A DNA stretch of 15,456 bases from RGIG5612 sp963599255 (GTDB lineage: Bacteria; Bacillota; Clostridia; Lachnospirales; Lachnospiraceae): assembly GCA_963599255.1 (NCBI GenBank), contig CAVBWS010000049.1:1-15456 (forward strand), given 5' to 3'. Positions within the stretch are counted from its first letter, which is position 1. Every line of letters starts with the position of its first letter. Shown here piece after piece: positions 1 to 12,700 of the stretch. A program made the position numbers and the translations under genes. The notes beneath the pieces were generated by a model. It worked only from the letters and a program-made list of their open reading frames with translations, had not been told where the DNA came from and did no database searches.

Positions 1-382
1 GGATATACTTCTTGGGATTAACCTTAAAGAATACTGCTATGTCCATTACCAGAAATATTCCTGCCAGACCGTAGGTGCCCAGAGCCGAACTCATGTCGCC
101 GCCATTCATCTTGGTAGAAAATATGAGAACGCCTATGAATCCAATGGCTGCCACCAGCGCCCAATTGCCCCTGAATATCGTAAAGGAACTGCCATACAGG
201 AACAAAAATGCGACTATAAGTATGGCGGCGCATACGATCCTGACGGTGGTCAGATGTTCCTGAACCTGGGGTATGATCCTGATCTCGTACGGCAGATAAA
301 ATGCCAGAAGTGATACAACGAATACGAGTATTCCCAATATGCTGTTTAAAATGTCTGTTGTGATCTGTTCTACTTTGTTCAT
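1..382 (-). CDS. Partial small integral membrane protein (N-terminal 127 codons)
   Basis: The minus-strand reading frame opens with ATG at 382-380 (MNKVEQITTDILNS) and stays open to the left edge, so the C-terminus is missing. Four hydrophobic stretches that could span the membrane are seen at about residues 13-31, 46-65, 70-87 and 98-117, separated by short polar loops such as KMNGGDMSS. The last visible residues are basic (NPKKYI). I do not recognise the family. A weak GGA lies 5-8 nt before the ATG, and I found no better in-frame start just upstream. It follows the giant adhesin in the same orientation after about 400 bp holding a structured repeat, so co-transcription is unlikely but not excluded. 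The clean frame, hydrophobic pattern and strand consistency support a real gene; function unknown. Confidence 0.72.
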   Translation of the reverse strand, partial: MNKVEQITTDILNSILGILVFVVSLLAFYLPYEIRIIPQVQEHLTTVRIVCAAILIVAFLFLYGSSFTIFRGNWALVAAIGFIGVLIFSTKMNGGDMSSALGTYGLAGIFLVMDIAVFFKVNPKKYI

Positions 383-503
383 AAAATTCCGTCTGTTGTG
401 ATTATGGCAAAAGCTGGTGTTCTTGACTGCGAGTATTTGAGTATTTCTCTGCAGGCAATTGCATCAGCCCTTAACCATTAATTCATTTCATTTTGTGCAA
501 GTC

Positions 504-728
504 CTAATTGTATACAAGTCCTTCATTTTCTAGTTGTGAGACCAACCTACCCGTGCCGGAATTAGTAGTAATGAAAATAATACCAAGCTGCCAGCGTGCC
601 GGGACGGCGCAGACCCCTGCGAGAAAATGATCAGCGAAGGCGTTTTCGAGCAGGGGCTGCACGCCGAGGTTCACGGCACGCGGCGGCTGGAGTTCATTTC
701 ATTATGGCGCCAATGTTCCCGGCACGGG
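504..728 (-). repeat. GC-rich, structure-forming intergenic repeat, copy 1
   Basis: This block is much richer in GC than its surroundings and is packed with dyads. CGTGCCGGGA at 595-604 is an exact inverted match to 717-726. CCCCTGC at 614-620 pairs with GCAGGGG at 650-656. Read on the minus strand, 681-659 can fold as an 8-bp stem with two G-U pairs around a TGAACCT loop. The 20-mer at 660-679 recurs exactly, in reverse orientation, at 15437-15456. CCGGGACGGCGCAG at 599-612 recurs in the same orientation at 15387-15400. The minus strand is open from about 698 to a TAG at 504-506 and reads AVNLGVQPLLENAF near its start; the AVNLGV frame is the same in copy 2. There is no convincing start codon or ribosome site. 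The left end carries the palindrome TTGTATACAA (508-517). Outer boundaries are uncertain. Together with the hairpin at 752-772 it occupies most of the 383-778 gap; I see nothing else there. Confidence 0.7.
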
Positions 729-751
729 GTATGTCGGCTCTCATTTACTGT

Positions 752-772
752 AATGCCGCAATATACGGCATT
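752..772. terminator. Hairpin just after the adhesin stop codon, possible terminator
   Basis: AATGCCG and CGGCATT form a perfect 7-bp stem around a 7-nt loop, starting 6 nt beyond the TAA of the adhesin. The position suits a terminator for that gene. However, the T-rich tail (GTTATTTT) lies on the plus-strand side, so on the adhesin transcript the hairpin is preceded by an A-rich tract rather than followed by U's. It could act as a transcript-end stabiliser or a weak terminator. Confidence 0.4.
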
Positions 773-778
773 GTTATT

Positions 779-3700
779 TTACTTTCTGTTTTTTCTGGTT
801 CTGCGAAGTGTAACTCCTGATCCCAGCACTGCAGCCAGTGCAGCACCCATGATCATCATCCACATTCCGGCATTTGACTCATCGCCTGTCTTAGGTATAG
901 TTGTCATCCTGTTTTCAATCGTTACCTTAACAGTATGTGTACTGCCGGCCTTACTGTAGGACACTGTATCGCCTGCTATGATCGTATAACAATTATTTCC
1001 GGTTGCAGTCTCTGTTACTCTGTAGAGCACTTCAACTGACTTGCCATTGCTGTCAAGTACATATGCAGTAACATCCTTCCAGCTTGCGCTTGACCATACA
1101 TCTGTTGATGCATCTCCTGTAACCACCTGACTTACCTTAGACGATGTCCATACTGACTTGCCATCATCATTGGTTCTATCTTCTGCAGACTTCTGTGTAA
1201 CCTTATTCCAGGTCTTGCCATTATCAAGACTATATTCAAGTGTGAATGTTACGCTTGAGTCTCTCTTCTGGTACTTATTACTGTAGTCATTCCATATCTT
1301 GTCTGCATTGATCGTAAATGTCTTCACTTCATATCTATTAATTACGTTAATAGCTGACTGTGCTCCATCGGTTAATTGAACCTTAGCAGAGGTTGGCTCT
1401 TCTGACTCAGCAGCCTTGCTTACATCTGCTCTGTAATATGCCTTATATTCTCCAGAGATGTTCTCCTCAACAACATAATATTCAGAATATGACTTACTAT
1501 ATGTACTATAAACAGGAAGATCATTCCATGTATAGCTCATACTTCCATCTTCTGCTGCAGTAATCGTTACTGTTTCAAGTGCCTCTGTCTTAGACTTACC
1601 ATCTGCAGTATCTATTCTGTGCAGTGTAAGCGTAATAGTCTGTGGTCTTATGCCGTCACGATCATTACCATCATCCCAGGTCTTGGTTACATTCAGACTG
1701 CCCATTGCCATAGTGTTGGTTATGGTTGTCTTATAACCAGCCTGTGCTGTGGTGTCCGCTGCTGGGCCTGCGCCTGCTGTCAAACCTGCAGCAGCGTCTA
1801 TGCCATCTGAACCATTGCCTGCGCCGGTATTCGAACCTGCGTCTGCACCAGCGGTGCCAGTTCCTGCAGCTGTGCCTGTGGTTGAGCCTTCGCCTGCTGA
1901 CGCTGCAGCAACTGAGGTCTCTGAGGTATAATCAAATCCTCCAGCTGTTCCTGATGTCTTATCATCTGCTGACGCATATGTGACTGCTATGGTCTTTTCT
2001 GCGCCGTCTAGCATCCATGTTACGGATTCTTCCACTGCACGGTATGTGTAATTGTCCGGAAGGTCTGTGAAGGTATACCTCCAACCGCCTTCCTTCGTAA
2101 GTTTTGCACTGCCTGCCTCGCCCTTGATATCTGTCCAGGTCTTACCATTGTCTGCACTGTACTGTGCTCTGACTGTGATATATTCAGGCATATCAACTGT
2201 CTTAAGGTCTTCTACGCCCTCCGGCAGCCAGGTCTTAGTTACCTCCAGGTATGTAAGATTAAGTGTATTAACCACATTGTATCCCTCTGACTGGCCTGCA
2301 TCGTAGGTCTTATCTACTGCCTGGCTCTCGTCATACAATACTGCCTGAGTCGGAAGTGTCTGGCTGTAGCCTTCAGGTACTGCGCTGTCCTTCTCGTAAG
2401 CTCTGTAATATACCTTGGTGCTGACTCCGTTAACCAGTACATATGCTGACAGGTCATTCCATGATACAGGATCACTTAATGCTTCTGTTTCCTTGCTTAC
2501 TACCGTCTGTGTGAGTTCACTGGTTGTGTATATTACTGTTCCGATATCAACACCTGGTGCCGGCAGCTCTGCTACCTTCTCTACGATAGAATCTTCAGCA
2601 TCAGCATCTGTCCAGGTCATGCCTTCGTCCAAGCTGTACTGCAGTGTAAACTCTACACTGTCAGGTCTTAAACCGTAGTAGTTCTCATTATCCCTCCAAT
2701 TCTTAGAAGTCTTAAATGTTACCTTCTTAGCCTCAGCCTCGTTTATTATTTCAAGCTTGTCATCGACCGTGGTGTCAAGTGTTGTGGATGCAGGTATATA
2801 AGTTGTTGTTTCATATTCGTCATATGCATCTACTAAGGTTTCATCTACTTTATATACGTTCTTAGAACCGTCCGGGGCATATACAGGCAGATTCTTCCAA
2901 GTGTATGACCACTGATCTGTTGTTCCTTCAACAAGATCCTGTGCTGTAAATGTACGTTCATCTACCACAGTATCATTCTTGTACAGCTTAACTAATATGG
3001 ACTCAGGTCTTACGCCGTCACGGTTCTGACCGTCATTCCATACCTTGGTTACAGTAAGTTCATCCACTGTAAGTATATTCTCTGCCGCAGTTTCAAATGC
3101 ACCTGCCTCATTTTTAGTAATAGTTACCTTACCTGTATATGCGCCAACGCTGTCTGATGTCCATATGCTGTTAGTATCTGCGTCAAATGTTCCTGTTACA
3201 TTTACTTTCGCTCCGTCTGCGTATGTAAGTGAGCTTTCTGAAACTCTGTAACTGTATTCATTTCCCAGCATATCCTTAGCAGGAAGTCCTGACAGCGATG
3301 CTGTCCAGGTGGTGTCAGTCTGTGATCCCGTAACTGTTACAAGTCCTCCTACTGCAACCTCTGTGCCATAATCAGCTCCTTCTGATGTAGCAGGAAGATC
3401 TCTCCATTCTCCGCTTCCTATCTTGTATTCAACCTTGAAGGTTATGGACTGCGGTCTTGTAAGTTCACTTACGGTCTTGGTTCCGTCAGCGCTGTAGATC
3501 AGATCATCGGCTGTCCAGGTCTTCTCTATGGTAAGATTTGTTACTGCCTTAAGCTCATTTTCTACATCGCCTTTAGACTCTGTATCATTCGTAAGTTTAA
3601 TATTAGATGAAGCATGGGCTGTGTAGCCTCCCAGCTCAGTGCCGGTTTCAATAACTGTATATCCGGTTTCCTCGTCTCCTGTTACCTCAACTACTCTGTA

Positions 3701-6700
3701 TAAGATCTGAGTCTTGGTACCTATATTCTCATCATCATTGTAGTTTACGGGAACCTTCTCCCACTTAGCTGTATAAGACTTACCCGTAGCTGCATCATAG
3801 ATTGTCTGGACGGTAGCTGATGTTGTATATGACTTATCAGTTCCTCTATAGAATCCTCCTATAAGTCTTACATTACCGGTGACAAATTCCCATGTACCTC
3901 CGTTGTCCAAGCTATACTGAAGTGCTGCCTTAATCGTATCTCTTGAGCCAAAGAGACCCGACTGATCCCCTGTCCATACCTTGTTAGCGGTAATGATTCC
4001 CCTGTTAGGTTTATGTTCATTAAAAATATTGAGGACTAAACGGTCTCCTCCGTCTCCTGCTTCCCCACCAGGCTCATATCTAGCCTTATACTCAGAACTT
4101 ATGCCGGATTCCTTCAGGCTGTATATGAACCTACGTCCTTCAAAATCCTTAGCAGGCAGGTTCGACCAGGTATAACCCCAACCATAATCCGTCAGACCGC
4201 TCTCTCCTGCAGGAACTTCCGTACGTGTAATCGAAGCATCATAATTTAATTGAACTGTACTAATTGCTCGTGCTGTCACCGCTCTTGAGTACATATTTAA
4301 GGTAACATTGATAGCACTTCTTAAGGCATCACGGTTTTTCTCGTCATTCCAGCGTTTAAAAGCCTTAACGCTCACGCTTTCATAGCTGTTAACTATATCA
4401 GCCCTTTTGTTCTGTGCCCATGCAAATGACTTGTTATCATCACCGCTCGGCTTGATATTACCAATGGTGCTGCCAGCTCTGGCCACATAATTTACAGTAT
4501 CCTGGTATTCATAATCTGCGCCCATTTCCACTACACGATAGGAGATAGGACTTCTGTCAGTATCGTTAGCATACTTAGGAAGGTTGTTTACAACATTTAC
4601 CTTACCGTCGTAATCACGGATGGTATCGAAGGTGAACCATCCATCGTCCATGCCTGTTTCAATTTCTACCGGAATCGTCTTCCAAGAATCAGCATCATCC
4701 GGTGTTACGGAATATTCAACTGCCATGTACAGAGTCTTAGGAAGAAGTCCCATATTGATCAATGCACTAAGTATGTCTGATGATATATTCTTATCAGTTA
4801 TAAAATTGTTATGCCATGTCTTATAAACCGAGAGTTTACCTAACTCGGCTGTGTTAGATACAGTAACATGAACTGCATCCCCGTTGGCATTAAAGGATAC
4901 TCCGCTGCCAGGTACTTCCTGAGGAGTACCATCTTCATTAAGCGTATATGTATATGCCGTGGTATAACCTGATACTGAGGTCTCTACAACCCGGTACATT
5001 ACCTTACGGGCAGTGCCATTATTGTTATAATTAACAGGCAGGTTATCCCAGGAAGCTTTAGTCCACTCACCTGTAGCTTCATCCGCTGTAAGGGTCTGTG
5101 ACGGATTGGATGTGGTATAAATGCCGCCTTCAGGATGAGCAGCGTCTACTATATACAGACCATCGCTTCCCAGAGTGTTCTGAGAAACTTTTGTCCAGTC
5201 ACCGGTGGTCTTATATTCAAGACTTACCTCAACTGATCCCGGTCTGATGACATCTGCCCACTCGCTGTCATCTATCCAGGTCTTACCCGCATCTATGCTG
5301 CCCCTTGCAGGAACATATGTATTAGTTACAGCAATGGACAGGGTACTTCCGTCTGTCAGAGTGCCGCTGTTAACAGCACTTCTTCCGTCTGAATATGTGA
5401 CAATGTAACTTCCGTCCGTAACTACTGATATGCCTTCCTGCGTCTTCGTGGATACTTCTCGTCCGTTTATGCTTATCTCGTCAACTGTGTATGTAACATC
5501 TTGCTGTCCTGTATGATCCTTCACAGGAATATACTTCCAGCTTGTACTATCACTCCAATTGTTATTCTTATTAAGAGTAAGCTCGACACTCTTGTCTTGA
5601 CTTAGTCCTGTCAGCTTAAGCTTGATATCTCCTGCCAGGGCATCTCTGTTGCTCTCATCCTTCCAGATCTTATTAACAGCAATGCTTCCGCTGGCATATT
5701 CATTGGTTATAACTGCTGTCTTGTTCTCTGCCTTTTCCAGGTTGATAATGGCTGGCTGAGTAACATTAAAATTACCTATAACAGCTGTATTCTGACCAAG
5801 GGATACCTTTTCATTATTGGCATAGTAAACCGCAACCTCTGATACTCGATAATTAACAAGTTCTCCGTTCTTATCATATTTAATAAGTCTGCTGCTGCCG
5901 CTGATATCTATTGCCTTGTTATATGTATTTTCATTGATCTCCAGTCTATATACAGAAGTATCCTCACCTTCAAAGAATGGCAGAGGCTCATATATATTAC
6001 TATTGCCAATAGCGTATTCAATCTGAACATCAATAGCCACTGGCAACGCATTTAGTTTCTGAAGCAGACTGACTTCATCCCAGGTCAGTTCATGCTTGTC
6101 TCCTGAAACGAACCTCTTAGTGACAGATAAACGATAGCCATTTTGTGTATTGGTTACGCTGCCGGTATAGGTATTCTTGCTTTCTGTGAATCCGCCATAG
6201 TCAATAATATCGAAGAAATCACTATCGCCCTTGCCTGACACATAGTCGTAATTACTCAGATCTGTTACAGAACCATTTTGTTTAACAAATTTACCTACAA
6301 CACGATATTCAATGATCTTAGGTTCGCCATCTTTTATCGCAGGCACCGACGAACCCAACTGACCGCTCTTCCAATACTTATAGAGCTTGTCCCAACTTAC
6401 AGTGGCAGATGTGCCGTCCTGCTCTGTCGGATCGATGAGCTGAGATGCCTTTAAGGAAGTATCGTCAGTAAATTTACGAAGGGCTGCGTCAGTCATGGAC
6501 ATCCATCTATTGGTTGCCGGATCCTTGTACTGAAGAGTAAAGAGGAGCAGCGGTCTCGTAATTTCTGTCTGCCATTTCTTGTATGCTTCTAATGTTCCCG
6601 GTTCATTCCAAGCCTTGGTCGCCTCAATCTTAACTAACTTTCTTCCGCTATATTTATTGTCGATACTGAATATGTATACACCTGAATCAGGATCCTTTGT

Positions 6701-9700
6701 TACAGATACATCCTTTCCATCATGAACATACAGATCTGTCCTTCCGTCAGAATATGTATACTCCTCCGTTACAGTATAATTCTTAAGAGTACCATCCTGT
6801 TTTGTTTCTAAAGGATTTATTGTATTTTCATCTACTATGTAGAACTCTTCTGACAGGTATTGAGACCCATTGACTTTCACCACAAAGGAGAGCTGACCTG
6901 CAGCTGAATTCTGGGAAATGGTAATCTTAATAGACTCCGGTCTTGTATTATCGAAGTCATTGTCATCCTTCCAGTATTTTGCCACTCGTCCCTTGGCGAT
7001 AGAAACCGAATTACAGGCAATATATTTTATTTCAGAGCCGCTGCTGTCCGCCTGAATGGTAAACCGAGTCGCCCTCTGGGTTGTGTCTGTTGTGTAATAG
7101 TAATAATAGTTCTCATCACCGGCCCACTTAAGCCTCTCAATGACACGGTAGGTATAGGCATTGTTATTTTCATCATTTTTCGGCAGATTCTCAAATTTTG
7201 TCGCAAAATAGAACTGCTGGTCAAAGGTTGCAGGGGTGATCTTAGTTATATCTATCTCACAGCCTACCACCGACTGGCCTTCGACAGTTATCTTATATTG
7301 CGAGCTTCCATCTGAGCTTGCGGTCACATATTCCCAATCACTTCCGTTAGTTCTTCTCTGAACAAGGTATGCCGCACTGGCCGGCAGAATATTCATGGAT
7401 CTTAATTTTTCAAATGTCGGCCAATTTATTCTTGTACCTTCGTCATTACCTATCTTCCACTCCTTCTCAAATAAAACCGAGGTCTTACCAACAAGCTCGT
7501 TGGTAAATGAGTTTTCTGTTTTTTCCGTCAGTTCATATTTTGTATTATTGAGAGTAACTTTATCTCCTATATCTTGAGCGGTACCCCAGTTACCGTCTTC
7601 TGATCTTAACTCCTCCTTGTAAATGTAATAATGGAATAAGTTGCCGTTAATATCATATTTTTCTAGTTTATCTTTGGTAGCCTTCCATCCTGTAGATGCA
7701 TCAACACTTAACCATCTCAAGAAGTTCGGATCGTTAACTCTTTCATTATTTTCATTAATGGTATATCGATAAATGGTAAAAATAACTTTATTAGGTCTAA
7801 ACCTACTATTATCTACATACCCATCATTCCACTTTTTATATACAGTAAATTCAGTCTCCTCGCCTGTGTAAACATTCGTAAACCTGGCGATTTTATCCAC
7901 ATCTTCAGAGATTACTTCACCGTTTTCATCTACTTCCTGACCGAAATTGGTATAAGTTTTGATTGTCACGCCCTGAGATGTGGCAACTTCATAAAGATGA
8001 AGTTCAACATCTATGGTACCTGAGGACGGAGTTACCTCGTATCCATCAGGACACTTCTCTGTTACGGCAAATTTATAAGGCTCGCCATTAGCTGCATAAT
8101 ATGGAATATCTGCTTTATTGCCTGATTTATCTGTATAATATTTAAATGTATAGGATACCGTGATGGAGCCATCCTCGTTAGGCACTCCTGCCTTAGGCGA
8201 CAGAGTAACGGTTCCCAGTTCTATCTCGGTATTATCCCTGTCTTCTTCCAAATATGCCGTAAGGGTAAACTCAATCGGCTCCAGATCCTTTACATTAATA
8301 TTATTATAATAAGCATCACGCCTCTCAGCCTCAGTGCCGTGCAAATCCGTATCATCCTTACTTACAGGCCATTTATTCCAGGTCTTAGATACGGAGATCT
8401 GAACCTTGCTCTGCTCCGGTGCATAATTATTGACAGCTGACAGATCTAATAAGCTATAAGTTGTATCCTTTCGATCATAGCCATCATATTCTGACACTTC
8501 CCTTATGTAATAATAATATGGCATACCATATTCATCATATCGCTGAAGCTTCTCGCCGACTGTACCGTCTACATTTTGCTCATTGGCGATGGAATATGTA
8601 TATGTAGTAAAGTTAAATGCACCTGCCTCACTGGTATGCAGCTTAAAGTCAGCAACCCAGGTCATGATGCCGCTCTCTACGGCTGCATCTATATCAGCAT
8701 TGGTATAAGTATATTTAATAACCCCGTCATCAGTAATAGGAGATACAGTCTTATACATCTGCATCTTAACTTCCGGCATCTGACTGTCAGGAAGCTGTAG
8801 GCTGCTAGGTATCTTCCATAACTTACGGCCCGAGATCATCCTGCTGTTACTGATTTTGTTAACAACAGTACGGGAATAATAACCACTGCCATGATATCCG
8901 TCATTAATGATAAGAACCGTATCATCTGCGCAGCTCTCATAGGAAGCAGCACTGTAGATATCGTATATCTCCTTGCCGCTTGATGGATCCTGCACTGAAG
9001 CTTTAGGAGATAACTCGTCACTAGTCATATTGCCGTAGAAGGCTGTATATGACGAATTCTCTATTCCGCCCTCCACTGCGAAGTAGATATATCTCTCACC
9101 TTCTGCATTGAACTTCGGCAGCTGGTCAAGGTCACATGACCAGTAGAATGCATTTGCCGATGCATCCCACATACGATCATCCTTAATGTCTGCAACCTTC
9201 TCCGCAAATGCTTCAGGATCCATTTCGCCTACAGCTGCATTGAATATCTCGCTGAACGTTGATGCACTAAAGTTATCTGACTCAATATACTCAGCCAGAT
9301 TTATTGTCTCTCCGCCATATTTTACATCATAATTAGCCGACATCCTGTAGACCTTGAAATAAATGCTCGGTCTGTGTTCCAGAGTATCTGATAAGCCATT
9401 ATCATACCAAACCTTATTCAGGGATATCTCTGTGGTATCTGACAAGGTATTGGTGCTCTTCTTGGTAAACAGGTCATGGGAATTGTGAAGATCTCCATAT
9501 TCCTCGGAAACATCTGCCGTATTGCATACATACCTGTCACCGCTTACTATGGCTGTACCATTGACTATCTCAATGACATTGCCGGTCTTTGTATCCACAA
9601 TGCCAGTCTCTACGATTCTGTATATGTATGCATTGCCTTCTGCATCATATTTATCCAGTCCTCGTATAGAAACTGAGCTGGTCTTGTCTTCTTCCTTGTA

Positions 9701-12700
9701 TTCGTAGCTGAAAGTATTAGAAGATCCTAGCTGAGGAATGTTTCCTGAACCTTCTGCCGGAAGACTGAACTCCCATATAGTCGTCGGATCTTCATATTTA
9801 ATATCTGTACTGTCATACCTGTACAGCACAAAGCGGCTGGTTCTCCTCTTGCCTCCGTCCGCCCATGTCTTAGACATATCCATGCCTACATCAGCAACTC
9901 TTGTATTAGTTATGATATATCCCGGGATATCTGAAACAATCTTTCCATATTCTGAAGTTACGTTGTAAGTGTATGCGCTGTATCCCACCGGGTCTGTTTC
10001 ATCTGAAGCCACAGTGCCTACACTGGTAGTTCCGTCCTGAGAAGCCTTAATGCTTCTTAAGTCTTCTATTGACAGTTCATCACATTTCTTAGAATTATAG
10101 TAATTGTATGTAATATTGCTGCCGTCATGATCAGCTGTTCCTATTTCCACAACTACATAATCATCCTGAGTACCGGCTTCTGTCAGTGTGCTTCCATCCA
10201 AGCAGGTCATACCCTTATCATATGTTTGATCATGATACCAGTTATCACTCTCGCTTAAGGTAACAAGCTCCAGTAATTGAGGCGTATTCTCCTTCTCAGT
10301 ATTTTCTATCTTGTATACAGCAAATATACAGCTGCGTCTTGACAGCAGGTCTCCTCCATCCTGCCAGTTCTTCATGAAGGCTATCCTTATGCTGTCGCCA
10401 GGTTCTCTCAGCTCATTAGTAACCTCGCCCACAAGGGTCTTATCTGCCTGTCCGCAGTCCTGGTCGTTGCTTGTAATAACTGCATGACCGTTGGTCGGAT
10501 CAGTTACACACTGGCTGAACTTAATGGTCTGCTCCCATTTATAGCCGGAATCTGCACCGTATGTCTTTGTTATATATCCGCCGTCAGAATATTCTGTCTC
10601 AGATGTAAGATATGTATATTCCATGCCTGAGGCGTCGAAACGCTCCAGGTTGTCTGTATAATTAATCCAATTTGTCGATTTATTAAGGCGTACATCATAT
10701 ACAATATTGCCTTCTGAATCTCTCAATGTATCTTCATCTGGCTCTTCGTCTTTAGCTATACTGTGCTTGCCGTCATTTCGGGTAATCCTGAATACAGCAT
10801 ATGCCTCATCTGACAGCTTATCTGTAACATCCTCACCTGAATCAGTCCATTTCTTAACGGATTCAACCACAGTATTAGCCTGTATAACATTATAGATTAC
10901 CGTCTGCCTTTCACCGGCAATCTCCATGGTTCCGCTTATATAGGCAGTAGTATTTACACCGTCAACACCGGCTGCCTGTCTGCCTATGACAGTTTTGGTA
11001 AGGTCGTATATATCTTTCTTCTCATCACTACCCTTATAGCTCAGAGGTGTACACTCTTCCTTGAAGCCAAAATCAGTCTGTATATAACGATATGTTATCT
11101 CATAACCTTCGTCGTCATATTTGTTTACCCATCGGCTGGTAGCAGTCTTGGTCATTGCATTTCCGGAAAATCCGTCAAGTTCAGCTTCCGGCATAGGCTC
11201 ACCGTCGATATCAACATCAACATTTACCCACTTCTGCAAATTGCGATCCCATTTCTGCAGCTGCAATTTTACAGATATCCCCTCCGCGCTCTGCATTGAA
11301 ACGGCATCAAGTGTTACCTGAACGCTTACTGTAACAGGTTCGCTCTTCTTATTATCCACCGTTCCACCATTCAGAATGTATTTGACATTGCCGGACTCAT
11401 CTCTCAAAGTTTCAAATTTACTGATTATGGTCAATCTCTTGCCTTCGTCCAACTGGCATGGAGCAGCATCACTGTTATCAATGTCAGATACATATCCTGA
11501 TTCCAGAGCTGTCTCTTTTATGAAATAAACCAGCATTGTTCCTGTGGCATCATACATAGGAAGCTGAATGCCTGAGGCAACATCTATACTGCTTGCATCA
11601 TGGGTTGGCACCTTCTCAGAGCCAAAGCCATTGACAGGAGATGCCTCTGAGATATCCAGTACACTGCCGTTAGACTTCAGAACAGTTTCTGAGGAGATGG
11701 CATACATGTATATCTTAGCCTGAGGTCTATCTAATTCCTTAGTATCTCCGTCAGACCACTTCTTGTTGTATGTGAATGAGGTTTGATTACTCAGTTTCTC
11801 GGTAAGAGTTCCGCCATTATACAGCGCGTCCATGCTGGTGGCATGAATATCATCATTTACATAGGTACTGAGATAATATCCGCCGTTTCCGTCTACTCCA
11901 TTCTTGGAAGGAGCAGCAGCACTGCGTTCGATATTAGAGGTTACAGATGTTACATGTCCTTGATCATCTCTGGTAATATTTCCCACCTGAATGCTGTAAT
12001 GTAACTGATTTCTGTTGGAATCATAATTCGGAAGTCCCTGAAGGGAGAAGGTTCCGGTTTCTTTGTCGTATGTTACCAGACTGGAGTCAAGATATTTTGC
12101 CCCAGAACCGTCATATGCCTGAACTCTGAGAGCTACATAATTCTGGATAAAATTCTCCTCTTTCGCAACTCTGGTTGCATATGAATCATCATTGTCTAAC
12201 CAATTTATCTGTGCAGAGAATTTTGTCTGAACAGTATTAATGATGCTGGTATCTGTATCGGCATAAATTGTCTCAGTATCTCCAGTGGTGGCAGCATCAT
12301 AGCCTGTCACTACAGCTTTCTGCAGAATTCTGAATTCAACGGTATGCTCTGTGCCACCATTCAGGTACTTATGAGGCAGTTTATTAACATCATCATAGAT
12401 AAATGTCCAGATACCTCCTGATGCATTAACAGCCAGACCGTCAGTACCTGTTATATCCATAGGCGCAGTAAGACCTGCCTGGGTATAATTGTCAGCTGTC
12501 AGGTCGCTCCATTCCTCGGCGGCATCTACCTTGAACTGGAGCACGTAATTGTCCTTAATGTATTGATAATCCCCAGAGACTCCGTCAGGCCTGTCTACCA
12601 GGTTGGTCTTATCTAATGCTGTACTTCCTGAGTTATCATTCCATATAACATCGAATTCTAACATGTCATAATATTCGCTGACTGTAGGAAGTGAATTGTA

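Noticed and set aside
504..698. Minus-strand open frame in repeat copy 1 as a small gene
   Set aside because: There is no ATG and no ribosome site, and the inverted repeats explain the sequence better. The AVNLGV frame shared with copy 2 is noted but not enough to call a gene.
627..959. Plus-strand frame of 110 codons reading LHAEVHGTRR near its start
   Set aside because: It runs antisense through the structured repeat into the 3' end of the adhesin gene, has no family match I know and no good ribosome site. The open frame is explained by GC-rich repeat sequence.
904..12667. Regularly spaced repeats as a CRISPR array
   Set aside because: The periodicity is at the protein level, with diverged units of hundreds of bases inside one open frame; there are no short identical repeats with unique spacers.
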